A stretch of 28,260 bases of DNA from CAYVUB01 sp964454675 (lineage in GTDB: Bacteria; Bacteroidota; Bacteroidia; Flavobacteriales; Flavobacteriaceae), in NCBI GenBank assembly GCA_964454675.1, contig CAYVUB010000035.1, positions 1 through 28,260 of the forward strand, written 5' to 3'. A program made the position numbers and the translations under genes. A model generated the notes under the pieces. The model saw only the letters and a program-made list of their open reading frames with translations, did not search any database and was not told where the DNA came from. Below, piece by piece: positions 7,054-16,497 of this stretch; within the stretch, counting starts at the first letter, position 1; the number at the start of each line of letters is the position of its first letter.

Positions 7054-8748
7054 TTATTGCAAACTTTGTACTTCTTCTTGTGTCAAGGCTCTGTTAAAAA
7101 TCCTTAATTCATCAATTAAACTTAAATCGGACAAATGGTTCCAGTAACTGAATGTTGGACCGCCCGAAGCAATAGTAAGCTCATCACATCCTGTCCAGTC
7201 AACCGGTGATGTAAAGTTTGACACTAATGTAGGAACGCCATTAAAGTAAATATTGCTTTGTGTAGGCGATACTGTAACAGCAACATGAACCCACTCTCCG
7301 GCAGTAACATCGATTACGCCGCCGTCGTTCCAGCTTTCACCGGTGCCAATGCCTACATTTAACTTGATACGCTGCTGTGTGGCATTACCTTCCCTGAATA
7401 TCCGGAATCCCTGCTGGCGGTTTTCGGCTATGTCGGGCGTGCCCACAACTAAAATACCGGCTCTGTCCGGTGTAGAATTTACTTTATACCAAAACGCAGC
7501 AGTAAATTGATTAGAACCAAATAATCCTGCGATAGGGAATGTTAAGTAAGAATCTGTTGCGCCTTGATAAGACGCAGCACCTACCTGAGCATCAGAAGAA
7601 AATCCGGGATTACCTACTGTAACTGCATCTGTACTGCTAAATGCTTCTGCATAGCTGTTATTGAACGACATGTGGAATGTCTGGTTTCCGTAAGCAATCA
7701 TATTCATAATCTCGCTTTGAGATAAGGTTGTGTTGAAGAGTCTTAGCTCATCCATTGTGCTTGAATCTGATAAGTGATTCCAGTAACTGAATGTCGGACC
7801 GCCTGCACCTATGGTTAACTGCTCACAGCCTGTCCAGTCAACAGGTGCAGACATATTGCCTGTTAACTGCTCTATTCCGTTAAGATAGATTTTGGTTTGT
7901 GTAGGTGAAATTGTGAATGCTACGTGCACCCAGGCACCGGCAGCAACATCAATAACACCACCATCATTCCAACTCTCGCCGGTTCCTGTACCAACGTTTA
8001 ACTTGATGCGTTGCTGTGTAGCGTTGCCTTCTCTGAATAATCTAAGACCTTGCTGACGATTTTCAGGAACATCATTACCAATGACCAAAATTCCTGCTCT
8101 GTCCGGTGTTGCATTAACTTTGTACCAGAAAACACCGCTAAAGCTATCTCCCAAAGCAATATTATCTAAAGGAAACGTAAGGTAGTTATTGGTTCCTGCC
8201 ACATAAGCGTTTCCTAAATAAGCATTATCATTACCTGAAAATCCCGGCGAACCTACTGTTCCTGCTTCTGTAGCAGATACCAGCTCTGAGAAATCGCCGT
8301 TAAACGGCATATAGAACATTTCGCCGTTAAATACCGGTGTATATGGTGGTTCTTTCGTAAAGTTTACCGATTGCGTTGTAGAGTTGCCTGCAATATCCGT
8401 GGCGGTTACAGAAAGTATATGTTCTCCTGTTGTAATATTATCATACACAAATTCTCTCATAACAATCCTATAATCTGTAAACTCATTATATGAAGCTATT
8501 TGCGTACCATCTAAACTTACGGTTACGGAAATCAGTTCAATATCGTCTTCTGCTCTAAACTCAATAACTGTAGAAGTTACCGGTTCGGGTACTTGAATTT
8601 GTAAGCCATCGGCGGGCTTAATAATCGTTACTATGGGTGCACCCATGTCATTACCCGGATCGACAGCAGTAATTGGGTCTATACCGTCATTACACGACAT
8701 CATAAAGATGAATGCTGTAAAACCTAATATATATTTAATTTTTTTCAT
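7054..8748 (-). CDS. Lipoprotein with Ig-like domain and two LamG-like domains, probable surface glycan-binding protein
   Basis: A 564-residue lipoprotein (FMMSC, Cys19). Residues ~37-132 form an Ig/cadherin-like beta-sandwich ending in a DIAGNSTTQSVNF segment typical of Big-type domains. Two tandem concanavalin A/LamG-like domains follow (~141-350 and ~353-564), strikingly alike: both contain FWYKVN-TPDRAGILV, NRQQG, REGNATQQRIKLNVG, GESWNDGGVIDV, VDWTGC and GPTFSYWNHLSD. No catalytic motif is recognised. It lies 27 bp after susD, the slot held in PULs by SusE/F-like surface glycan-binding proteins, so binding and presenting the glycan to SusCD is the likely role. A LamG-fold hydrolase cannot be strictly excluded. 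Confidence 0.85.
   Translation of the reverse strand: MKKIKYILGFTAFIFMMSCNDGIDPITAVDPGNDMGAPIVTIIKPADGLQIQVPEPVTSTVIEFRAEDDIELISVTVSLDGTQIASYNEFTDYRIVMREFVYDNITTGEHILSVTATDIAGNSTTQSVNFTKEPPYTPVFNGEMFYMPFNGDFSELVSATEAGTVGSPGFSGNDNAYLGNAYVAGTNNYLTFPLDNIALGDSFSGVFWYKVNATPDRAGILVIGNDVPENRQQGLRLFREGNATQQRIKLNVGTGTGESWNDGGVIDVAAGAWVHVAFTISPTQTKIYLNGIEQLTGNMSAPVDWTGCEQLTIGAGGPTFSYWNHLSDSSTMDELRLFNTTLSQSEIMNMIAYGNQTFHMSFNNSYAEAFSSTDAVTVGNPGFSSDAQVGAASYQGATDSYLTFPIAGLFGSNQFTAAFWYKVNSTPDRAGILVVGTPDIAENRQQGFRIFREGNATQQRIKLNVGIGTGESWNDGGVIDVTAGEWVHVAVTVSPTQSNIYFNGVPTLVSNFTSPVDWTGCDELTIASGGPTFSYWNHLSDLSLIDELRIFNRALTQEEVQSLQ
7060..8328 (-). repeat. Internal duplication encoding two LamG-like domains
   Basis: Two copies offset by about 636-639 bp: for example CCAGTAACTGAATGT at 7141 recurs at 7780, and CTCTGTCCGGTGT near 7461 recurs near 8097. 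At protein level nearly the whole ~213-residue domain is repeated, while synonymous positions have diverged, which indicates an older duplication under selection rather than a recent or assembly duplication. Confidence 0.85.
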
Positions 8749-8775
8749 ATTTTATGTATTAAAATCATTATTCAA

Positions 8776-10314
8776 TTATTGTCCTGAATCATCAAGGGAC
8801 GGAATAGCATCTACCTGTGCTTGCGGCACCGGAAGATATTCTTTATCGGCAGAGAAAACCCTGCTTTCATAACTCAATTGATTATAGTCATTCAACCTAA
8901 TCATATCAAAGTAACGTGTTCCCCATTCCATGGCCAGCTCAGCAAGCTTCTCATCCATTACCTGAGCATTTGTAACACCTGAAATTGAGCCTAAACCTGC
9001 TCTGTTTCTCACTAAGTTAACCGCTTGATCTGCTGTCATACCACCGCCACCGGCTCCTCTGGTTAAGGCTTCGGCATAAGTCAATAAAATTTCGGCATAA
9101 CGAATTGCAATCATGTTTTTTCCTGCTCCATAATTTGTCCTTCCGGGTGTTAACTGGGTTGAAGGCAAATAGTGCTTACCGCTTGAGAACATTGCTCTGG
9201 CAAAATTATTGAATACATCACCATCAGGGGTTGTATTAGAAATCCAACCGGGAAGCGTTGCATAAGCGGGATCTGAAGTAATTTCGTCTATACCTCTGTT
9301 TGTAAAGCAAACGCTTGTTTGTAAACGTGTAACCTCACCGCGGTCGATCATGAATTTAATGAATTTTATACTTGGTTCATAAAAACCCCAACCACCGGAA
9401 GCAGTATTTACCGGCGTCCAGTTTTGTGGTCCGAATGGATCGTACAAATGATAGTTGGTTGCTCCTGTGCTGTTACCGTAATCTGAATATTGTAATTCAA
9501 AAAGATTTTCATTGGATAATTTACCCGGCTTTTTAAATAACTGATAGAAATCTGTCTCTAAAGAAAACTTACTTGAATTGATAATTTCCCAGGTTGCATC
9601 GGCTACAGCCTGATAGTTTTCAAGTTCCAGGTTTGCCAAAGCTTTTAAAGCATAAGCCGTATAGCGTGTAACTCCACCCGGAACATCTGTGCGTTCGTTA
9701 GGTCGTACAGCAGGCAATAATGGTATCGCCTCATCCATAAGGTCTGAGATATACTGCATTTGCTCTTCTTTGTTGAAAATACCATTTGCAATATCACTTG
9801 CCGGCGCACTTGAGGTCACTAAATAACTTTTTCCCCAAACACGTGCTTTTTGAAATTGCAGCCAGCCTCTCAGCACTTTTGTCTCTGCTATATATTGATC
9901 TGCACGTGCATAGTAACTTTGCGGCGCAAAATCTTTATATACCTGGATAAGCTCTGCTGCATTTGCAACACCAAGCATATCTCTGTCAAGGTTTTGCCAT
10001 AGAGAGTTGTACATCCAGTAATCTTTGTTGTAGTTGTACAAATCTGTTTCTGCAAAATCCTGCTGGTCGCCAAGACCTCCGGCATTGACATCATCTCCTC
10101 TTACGGATATTAACAGGAAATCTTCCCAACCACGGGTATAAACCTGAGCGTAAGCCCCAATAAGCGGTAATACCATATCTTCAGAAATTGTATAGTCAAT
10201 GTCTGACGAACTTAGCTGACCTTCACGTTCTTCTAATTTATCACTACATGCCAGTGAAAACATCAACACCAACACTAATGTTAGTGGTTGTAATACTGAT
10301 TTAAAATTTTTCAT
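8776..10314 (-). CDS. susD: SusD/RagB-family outer-membrane glycan-binding lipoprotein
   Basis: About 512 residues from the ATG at 10314; an ATG three codons upstream (10323) is possible, but the signal peptide fits the shorter form (LMFSLAC, lipobox Cys23). The N-terminal SusD-like domain has the expected helical/TPR pattern (ARADQYIAETKVLRGWLQFQ, typical of the family at ~130-150), and the C-terminal RagB/SusD domain shows IRYAEILLTYAEAL, VNLVRNRAGL, ELAMEWGTRYFDMIRL and the final EYLPVPQAQVDA. SusD is the lid of the SusCD transporter and binds oligosaccharide at the cell surface. It follows susC after a 13-bp gap and is surely in the same operon. Confidence 0.95.
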   Translation of the reverse strand: MKNFKSVLQPLTLVLVLMFSLACSDKLEEREGQLSSSDIDYTISEDMVLPLIGAYAQVYTRGWEDFLLISVRGDDVNAGGLGDQQDFAETDLYNYNKDYWMYNSLWQNLDRDMLGVANAAELIQVYKDFAPQSYYARADQYIAETKVLRGWLQFQKARVWGKSYLVTSSAPASDIANGIFNKEEQMQYISDLMDEAIPLLPAVRPNERTDVPGGVTRYTAYALKALANLELENYQAVADATWEIINSSKFSLETDFYQLFKKPGKLSNENLFELQYSDYGNSTGATNYHLYDPFGPQNWTPVNTASGGWGFYEPSIKFIKFMIDRGEVTRLQTSVCFTNRGIDEITSDPAYATLPGWISNTTPDGDVFNNFARAMFSSGKHYLPSTQLTPGRTNYGAGKNMIAIRYAEILLTYAEALTRGAGGGGMTADQAVNLVRNRAGLGSISGVTNAQVMDEKLAELAMEWGTRYFDMIRLNDYNQLSYESRVFSADKEYLPVPQAQVDAIPSLDDSGQ

Positions 10315-10327
10315 ATTTAGCATTTTT

Positions 10328-13300
10328 TTAGATTTTTATATTAACACCAACTGTATAAATGGCAGGTATTGGATAAGTTTGTCTGTCAACACCATCTGCC
10401 ACCTCCGGATTAAATCCATTGTAATTAAATAATGTAAGCGGTCTTTCGGCAGTTAAAGAAATTCTGGTTTCGGGCATTCTTTTACCTAACAAAGAGTTGC
10501 TTTTGATAGTATATGATAATTGAATGTTTTGAATTCTGAAGAATCCGCCGTCTTCAATCCAGAAATTACTAAGTTTTTGATTCCAGCCTTTTCTTAAGCC
10601 TGCAGATGATGGATAGGTATTGCTTGTTCCTTCACCATGCCAACGGTTTATTGCCAAATCTGCATCCATATTGGTATCTGACGTGAAGATAATTTCACCT
10701 CTTTTACGGTTAAGGATTTTATTACCGCTTTGACCTGCAAAACTTACCGATAAATCAAAATTGCTGTAGGATACATTGATATTACCTCCATACATTAAAT
10801 TTGGCAGGTGAGATCCTAAAACAACACGGTCATCATCATCAATGATACCATCACCGTTTTGATCTTTGTAAATCAAATCGCCCGGAACCAGATTATTTGC
10901 TACGGCAATTGGGTCTGCCTGAATTTGAGCGTCATTTTGATAAACACCCGTTGTCTCATATCCAAAGAATGCTCTAATTGGCTCACCTACAATTGAACGC
11001 TGACGGAATTCTGCACTACCTGCATCCAGATACGGCTGACCGTTTAAATCCATTACTTTATTTTCAAGAGTTGTAATGTTACCTCCAACACTAAAACTGA
11101 ATTTTTCTGATATTTGCTGACTCCAGTTAAGCGCAAGCTCAAATCCTTCATTTCTAATCTTACCTACATTATCCAAAATAAAGTTTGCTGCAATAGGCTG
11201 AAATACCGGAATGATAGCATTTTTTGTATCTCTTATATAGTAGTCTGCTTCCAATGATAACCTGTTATCAAACATTCTGGCACTGATACCAAAGTTTTTC
11301 TCTTCCAGCACTTCCCATTCCAAGTTAGAAAAATTACTTGTTGAAAGAAGTCCATTGGTCAAAATATCACCTATAGCTGTAGAAATAGTACTTATGGTAC
11401 GTGTGCCGGCACTTCCACCAATACGGTCGTTACCTAACTCACCCCAGCTTGCTCTAAGCTTCAAAAAATCGAAAACACCATTATTATTCATAAAATCTTC
11501 ACCGGTAACAACCCAGCCTAAACCTACAGACGGAAAGAATCTCCATGACTCTTTTGTATATGCAGAAGTACCTTCATATCTGTTTGTGGCATTAATCAAG
11601 TATTTATCTTTATAATTATACTCTACTCTACCAAAATATGAAAGACCATAAATACGCCTCCCGCTGCCAAATACATTTCCATTGAATGAATCATCATCAG
11701 CAAAATCCAGATACCAGGCTGATTGATTATCGATACCTATGATATTGGCACCGGTTGCCGAAAATGAGTTAACAGCTTCATCTCTGTAAGATGTACCTAC
11801 CAATACTGTAAGGTTATGGTTTCCAAAAGTATCTTTATACGTTAATGTGTTATCCCAAAATTGATTGGAATAGTTGTTATTTGCATTACGTATGGTTGGT
11901 ATTAATCGTTGTGAGTTATTTGTAATAAAATAAGGCAACCTTACATTGCGTTCATTTATTATTGAAAGATCGTGATTATACATCGTTTTAAACGATAATT
12001 TTTCAGGAACCAAAAAATACTCTGCATAAATACTTGTCAGTAATTTTCTGATTTTTAGTTGATTATTATTATATCTCATTACCGGAAACGGATTTTGAGT
12101 ACCTCTGTAACCAATTAATGTAGCATCAGAATATGGTGTTGTAATAGCCTGTTCATTTCCATAATCATAAACAGGTAAAATAGGCACGGCAAAATATGCC
12201 TGAAACCATGCGCCGTTTTCGGGATTGTATTTTGTGGCGTTACTAAATACCGAGTTAGTTCCTACTCTTAATCTGTCAGAAACTTTAACATCTACTTTTG
12301 AGCGGATATTGAAACGTTCATACTCGTTTTTCATATCCAAAATACCTTCCTGCGCAAAATAGTTGGCACCTACCGAGTAGGTTACATTTTCGCTTCCGCC
12401 ATCAACACCTATGCTGTGGCTGCTTATGGTTGCAGGTCTTAAAATTTCTTTAAACCAGTCTGTATTAACATTTGGCACATTAGGGTTTACCCTACTTCTA
12501 CCAAAACGCTGCATAGCTGCTTCAACATTTGCAATATCTGCAGCAGAACCGGACTCATAAGCCATAGTCACAAACTGTTCGGCATTTGCCATTTTTAAAA
12601 CATTTTGTGCAACCTGATATCCTGTATATCCATTATATGTAAACTGCGGCTTTCTTTCAGTTTTACCGGATTTGGTTGTTATTATGATAACACCACCCGC
12701 AGCTCTTACACCAAAAATTGCAGATGAAGAAGCGTCTTTTAAAACCGAAAACGATTCAATATCACTGGTGTTAAGGAAATCGATATTTTCATAGTACATA
12801 CCATCCACAACATATAATGGATTGCCTGCACCGGTATAAGTACCCAAACCTCTTAACCTTACTGTTGGAGAATCACCCGGTGAACCGTTGCTTACTATTT
12901 GTACACCGGCAACTTTACCCTGTAACGATTGAATTACGTTTGCCGTTGGTGTACGTTCAATTTCTTCCGATTGAATGGTGGTAATAGCACCCGTCAAATC
13001 TGCTTTTCGTTGCGTACCGTAGCCTATTACTACAATCTCATCCAGACTTTGCGAATCTAACTGCAATGCGACGTTAATGACTGTCTGGCTGCCTACCGTG
13101 ATTGATACTGTTTTTGACCCTACAGAGCTAAACTCCAAAACGTCTCCAATGTTTACAGCAATTGCATATTTTCCGTCAAAGTCTGTACTTGTCCCCTGGT
13201 TAGTGCCTTTTATTATCACACTAACTCCGGGCAGCGGAAGGTTATCTACCGCGCTGGTAACGGTACCGCTTAAATTGACCTTTTGGGCATACACAGATGT

Positions 13301-13345
13301 AATTGCAAAAAGAAAAATTAATAATAACTTGAATCTTGTTTTCAT
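10328..13345 (-). CDS. susC: SusC/RagA-family TonB-linked outer-membrane glycan transporter
   Basis: A 1005-residue protein with a signal peptide (1-21, ending VYAQ), a carboxypeptidase-D regulatory-like domain (~24-100, with SGTVTSAVDNLPLPGVSVII), a TonB-box-like segment (DEIVVIGYGTQRK near 103) and a plug with SusC signatures: GKVAGVQIVSNGSPG, NPLYVVDGMYY and KDASSSAIFGVRAAGG. The rest is a 22-strand-type TonB-dependent barrel ending in a strand with YTVGVNIKI. There is no N-terminal STN domain, so it is not an anti-sigma/FecR-type transducer; control probably comes from the adjacent LuxR-HTH sensor. It is the first gene of the PUL transcript and imports oligosaccharides released at the surface. 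Confidence 0.95.
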   Translation of the reverse strand: MKTRFKLLLIFLFAITSVYAQKVNLSGTVTSAVDNLPLPGVSVIIKGTNQGTSTDFDGKYAIAVNIGDVLEFSSVGSKTVSITVGSQTVINVALQLDSQSLDEIVVIGYGTQRKADLTGAITTIQSEEIERTPTANVIQSLQGKVAGVQIVSNGSPGDSPTVRLRGLGTYTGAGNPLYVVDGMYYENIDFLNTSDIESFSVLKDASSSAIFGVRAAGGVIIITTKSGKTERKPQFTYNGYTGYQVAQNVLKMANAEQFVTMAYESGSAADIANVEAAMQRFGRSRVNPNVPNVNTDWFKEILRPATISSHSIGVDGGSENVTYSVGANYFAQEGILDMKNEYERFNIRSKVDVKVSDRLRVGTNSVFSNATKYNPENGAWFQAYFAVPILPVYDYGNEQAITTPYSDATLIGYRGTQNPFPVMRYNNNQLKIRKLLTSIYAEYFLVPEKLSFKTMYNHDLSIINERNVRLPYFITNNSQRLIPTIRNANNNYSNQFWDNTLTYKDTFGNHNLTVLVGTSYRDEAVNSFSATGANIIGIDNQSAWYLDFADDDSFNGNVFGSGRRIYGLSYFGRVEYNYKDKYLINATNRYEGTSAYTKESWRFFPSVGLGWVVTGEDFMNNNGVFDFLKLRASWGELGNDRIGGSAGTRTISTISTAIGDILTNGLLSTSNFSNLEWEVLEEKNFGISARMFDNRLSLEADYYIRDTKNAIIPVFQPIAANFILDNVGKIRNEGFELALNWSQQISEKFSFSVGGNITTLENKVMDLNGQPYLDAGSAEFRQRSIVGEPIRAFFGYETTGVYQNDAQIQADPIAVANNLVPGDLIYKDQNGDGIIDDDDRVVLGSHLPNLMYGGNINVSYSNFDLSVSFAGQSGNKILNRKRGEIIFTSDTNMDADLAINRWHGEGTSNTYPSSAGLRKGWNQKLSNFWIEDGGFFRIQNIQLSYTIKSNSLLGKRMPETRISLTAERPLTLFNYNGFNPEVADGVDRQTYPIPAIYTVGVNIKI

Positions 13346-13572
13346 ATAAAATTTGATTTATAAAAGTTAGTCGAAACCAAAATACAACGTTTTCGTAAAA
13401 ATTTAAAAAATATGCTACATTAAAAATACGCCATTGTTAAAGAAAAGCCAAAAAGCCTTGATTGACGTATAATAAATAGCAGGACGTAATCTAAAAACAT
13501 TAGGAATAATTACTAAAATGACGTAGCAATGACGTATAGAAAGAATATGAATAAAGTATATTTAACGTAGTA
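13346..13572 (-). promoter_or_regulatory. susC upstream regulatory region with five GACGTA-like motifs
   Basis: This 227-bp non-coding spacer separates the regulator's stop and susC. The words TGACGTA (13463), GGACGTA (13482), TGACGTA (13520), TGACGTA (13530) and TAACGTA (13563) all have the same orientation. Spacings are 19, 38, 10 and 33 bp, and they lie about 118-220 bp upstream of the susC start. A possible Bacteroidota -7 box (TATTTTGG on the minus strand, 13377-13384, one mismatch to TAnnTTTG) lies about 32 bp before the ATG; no good -33 box is seen. Inference: the repeats are the operator of the neighbouring LuxR-type regulator and lie upstream of the promoter, as for an activator. Confidence 0.55.
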
Positions 13573-16380
13573 TTATTTGTAATTTCTTAAAAAAGTTGTC
13601 AGTGAATTGTCATTTTCTAAATTCAACTTGCGTTTTAACCGGTATCTGTGAGTCTCCACACCTCGGGTTGAGATGTTAAGTAGTGGTGCAATTTCTTTGG
13701 TGGTAAGATTCATTTTAATGTAAGCACATATTTTTAAATCTTTATGGGTCAACTCCGGAAATTCTTTTTTAAGCTGATTAAAGAACTCCTCATGCACCTG
13801 ATTAAAATTGTATTCAAATACATTCCATTCGTCCTTCTGGCTTATAGAACTGTCTATTTTACTAAGCAGCTTTTTAAATGAAAAGTGATTGTCAAAACCA
13901 CTTTTATGAATCATCAGCTCTTTTTTAAGCTCTTGTAATGATTCATTTTTTTTAACCAAAGCCATGGCGGTATTTGCCAACTGCTTGCTTTTAATCTTAA
14001 CTTCGTTTTTAAGTGATTCGTTTTTGATTTCTACAAGTTTCTTTTCGTTTTCAATTGCCTTTTCTCTCAATGCTTCGCGCTGTTCCCGTTTCAATTTTAA
14101 TTGAAGCAGGCGTTGTTCTTTATATATTTTTTGTTTGTGAAGTATATAAAAAATAACCACTACAAGCAATGACAGGAACATATATAGTATAAACCCGGGC
14201 GTACTTTTGTACCATGGCGGCAACACTCTCACTTTTACCGTAGTTGTTTGTGACGTATTCCCAAAACTGTCTGAAGCACGAAAAGAAATGTCGTAATGAC
14301 CGTCTTTAAGGTTTGACAGCTCTATTTTGTCTTTGTTTATTTTGTACCAGCTTACAGTATCTCTGTTTGATATGGAATATTCCAGATAATGATTATCGGA
14401 TTTTGGCGATGATACCGTAAAAGCAATGTAGCTGCTAACAGGAATTTCAATAGATTTTGAGGCTTGCAACTCAAGCAAAATTTTATTGACTTCAACTTTT
14501 TCTACAACAGGTTTTTCAAGGCTGAAGGTTTCATTGTAATTCTTTCCGTCAATAAGCATAAACCCGTCATTGAGGTTTAATGCAAAAACAGAGTCATTAA
14601 TTTTGGAAACTCTTTCATGCCCTACAATCAACCGGTTTTTAAAAAATTTATCAGATAAAGACAATGTGTAATCAGGATTGGAAAATGATTTGAATTCAAT
14701 ATAATCTTTGTTTTTTATGGCAAGGATATCACTGTCTTCATCAGATATGATATAAGCATCTTTACTAAAGCTGTCGTTCAGAAATTTATATGGTACAATG
14801 CTGTCAAGTAAAGGCTCATATTTTTGCCACCCGTCATTGGTTTTAAAACAAATATCAGATTTCAACTTGTAAGCTCTCACATTATAATCTGATTTTAACC
14901 CTTTACTGCCATAATCTTTAACATCAATAATGGTATCGTAGTTTTTGTCAAACCTAATTTTGTATAAACCTTTGTAAGCATGGGCAATCCAGGCCGAATG
15001 AGCATCTTCAAAAACCAGAAAACGAATTGGAACAGTCGGGTTACCTAAATGTTTTACATTCCAGTTTCCATTATTGTTTTGAAATCTTGCAACACCGGAA
15101 TAGGTTCCCTGAATGTAAAAATTGTTCTGTTCCGGTACTTTTTTCATAACCCAGCCGCCTGTATGCGTTGATACCGGTTTTATTTTATCATTTTCAACAA
15201 GATAGGTACCTTCATTGTGCCCGCAAAACAATTGCCCGTTGACTTCTTTCAACTCCCAAACCTGACCCTGTGAACCTTCTATAAATTTTAATTGGTGGTG
15301 CTTGTCTATATAATATAAACCTGTATTACTTCCTATATATATGATGTCTTTGTATGAAATAACGTCATAGACAGCTCCCAACTTGCCTGTAACATCGTTA
15401 TAGAACGTATGCGGACTGTTTAAATTTATGGACGCAATACCGTTATCCAGTCCTAACCAAAGCTCTTCATCATCAGTAACAAACTGGTCTAAAATGGTGT
15501 TGTTCATCAAACCGTTTTCTTTACTGATGTGGTAAATTATAGTTCCCAATTTATCTGTAATGTAAACACCGTTTTTAATAGTTCCAAACACCATATTGCC
15601 GTTTTTCAACATTGAAAAACTATTTAGCTGATGTTCTTTTATAATGGCATTGATTTCGGCATTCAAAGGCTTTAATCTTGATCCATCATATATAAAACAG
15701 CCCTTTAAAGATGTTGAAATCAATAACTTGTTTTGATACTCGTTGATAGAAACAACTTTTGTATCAACCATAAGCTCGTCAAAAATGAACGGTTTTAATA
15801 CCTCATTATCAAGAATAAATATACCGTCTTTTAAGGTAGAAACATAGATAACGTCATTTACGATATCACATGAAAGTACTGTTGCATAAGGTTTGATTTC
15901 TGTGATTTTATCGTTTTTGTAAATATAAATATCCCAGAACGATCTAAAGATAATGGCATCTTTATAGCTGAAAATTTGCCAAAACTCTTCATTTAAAAAC
16001 TCCTTTTCTTCCACTAAATGGTTTAAGGAATTATAGACTAAAATACCTTTGCTGTTTTTTTTCCAATAACCAAATTCCTGGTACGAACCGGTATAAATCC
16101 TGTCTTTATGAGCCAAAACTGAACGAATGGTTGTTTTGTTCGGAATTTCATGAAGGTTCCATTTCAGCCCGTCAAATACCAGTAAACCATCATTATTTGC
16201 CGCATATATTTTACCGTCATCACCTTTACATATATCCCAATTTTGATTTCCGGCATTATATTCTGATAAGGAATAGTTTTCAAAATAGGGTGAATATTGG
16301 GCTGCTGACCGAGACGTAACCAATAAACCCAAAAGAAGTATTACTGCCGAAAATAAGTATCTGTTTTTCAAGTATTTCAT
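13573..16380 (-). CDS. Membrane-anchored propeller / Y_Y_Y sensor with LuxR-type HTH, PUL regulator
   Basis: A 935-residue protein with a signal peptide or anchor at 1-28, then ~600 residues of Reg_prop-type beta-propeller repeats (WDICKGDDGKIYAANNDGLL near 47; DDEELWLGLDNGI near 310), a Y_Y_Y (triple-tyrosine) domain at ~645-725, one transmembrane segment at ~726-748, a charged coiled coil (~750-800), and a C-terminal GerE/LuxR helix-turn-helix at ~880-925 (TTKEIAPLLNISTRGVETH). The sensor layout matches hybrid two-component PUL regulators, but histidine kinase, receiver and AraC domains are all absent, so it should bind DNA while attached to the membrane. It is transcribed toward susC and ends 227 bp before it. 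The ligand is probably an oligosaccharide of the PUL substrate (inference). Confidence 0.9.
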   Translation of the reverse strand: MKYLKNRYLFSAVILLLGLLVTSRSAAQYSPYFENYSLSEYNAGNQNWDICKGDDGKIYAANNDGLLVFDGLKWNLHEIPNKTTIRSVLAHKDRIYTGSYQEFGYWKKNSKGILVYNSLNHLVEEKEFLNEEFWQIFSYKDAIIFRSFWDIYIYKNDKITEIKPYATVLSCDIVNDVIYVSTLKDGIFILDNEVLKPFIFDELMVDTKVVSINEYQNKLLISTSLKGCFIYDGSRLKPLNAEINAIIKEHQLNSFSMLKNGNMVFGTIKNGVYITDKLGTIIYHISKENGLMNNTILDQFVTDDEELWLGLDNGIASINLNSPHTFYNDVTGKLGAVYDVISYKDIIYIGSNTGLYYIDKHHQLKFIEGSQGQVWELKEVNGQLFCGHNEGTYLVENDKIKPVSTHTGGWVMKKVPEQNNFYIQGTYSGVARFQNNNGNWNVKHLGNPTVPIRFLVFEDAHSAWIAHAYKGLYKIRFDKNYDTIIDVKDYGSKGLKSDYNVRAYKLKSDICFKTNDGWQKYEPLLDSIVPYKFLNDSFSKDAYIISDEDSDILAIKNKDYIEFKSFSNPDYTLSLSDKFFKNRLIVGHERVSKINDSVFALNLNDGFMLIDGKNYNETFSLEKPVVEKVEVNKILLELQASKSIEIPVSSYIAFTVSSPKSDNHYLEYSISNRDTVSWYKINKDKIELSNLKDGHYDISFRASDSFGNTSQTTTVKVRVLPPWYKSTPGFILYMFLSLLVVVIFYILHKQKIYKEQRLLQLKLKREQREALREKAIENEKKLVEIKNESLKNEVKIKSKQLANTAMALVKKNESLQELKKELMIHKSGFDNHFSFKKLLSKIDSSISQKDEWNVFEYNFNQVHEEFFNQLKKEFPELTHKDLKICAYIKMNLTTKEIAPLLNISTRGVETHRYRLKRKLNLENDNSLTTFLRNYK

Positions 16381-16415
16381 TAAAATAAGACTAAAAAGTG
16401 ATGTATCGTTCTTAG

Positions 16416-16423
16416 CAAATTTA
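16416..16423 (-). promoter_or_regulatory. Candidate -7 box for the LuxR-HTH regulator gene
   Basis: On the minus strand the sequence reads TAAATTTG, an exact match to the Bacteroidota -7 consensus TAnnTTTG, 36 bp before the regulator's ATG, giving a short leader of about 28 nt. No convincing TTTG -33 element is present at the normal spacing. The 117-bp spacer (16381-16497) that contains it shows no strong terminator hairpin for the upstream adhesin operon. Confidence 0.4.
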
Positions 16424-16497
16424 ATGAAATTAATGTTATACTGCTATTGTTATGTAAAATGTATAATTATCCCGTTTCAAAAGAAAAAATTTAATGC

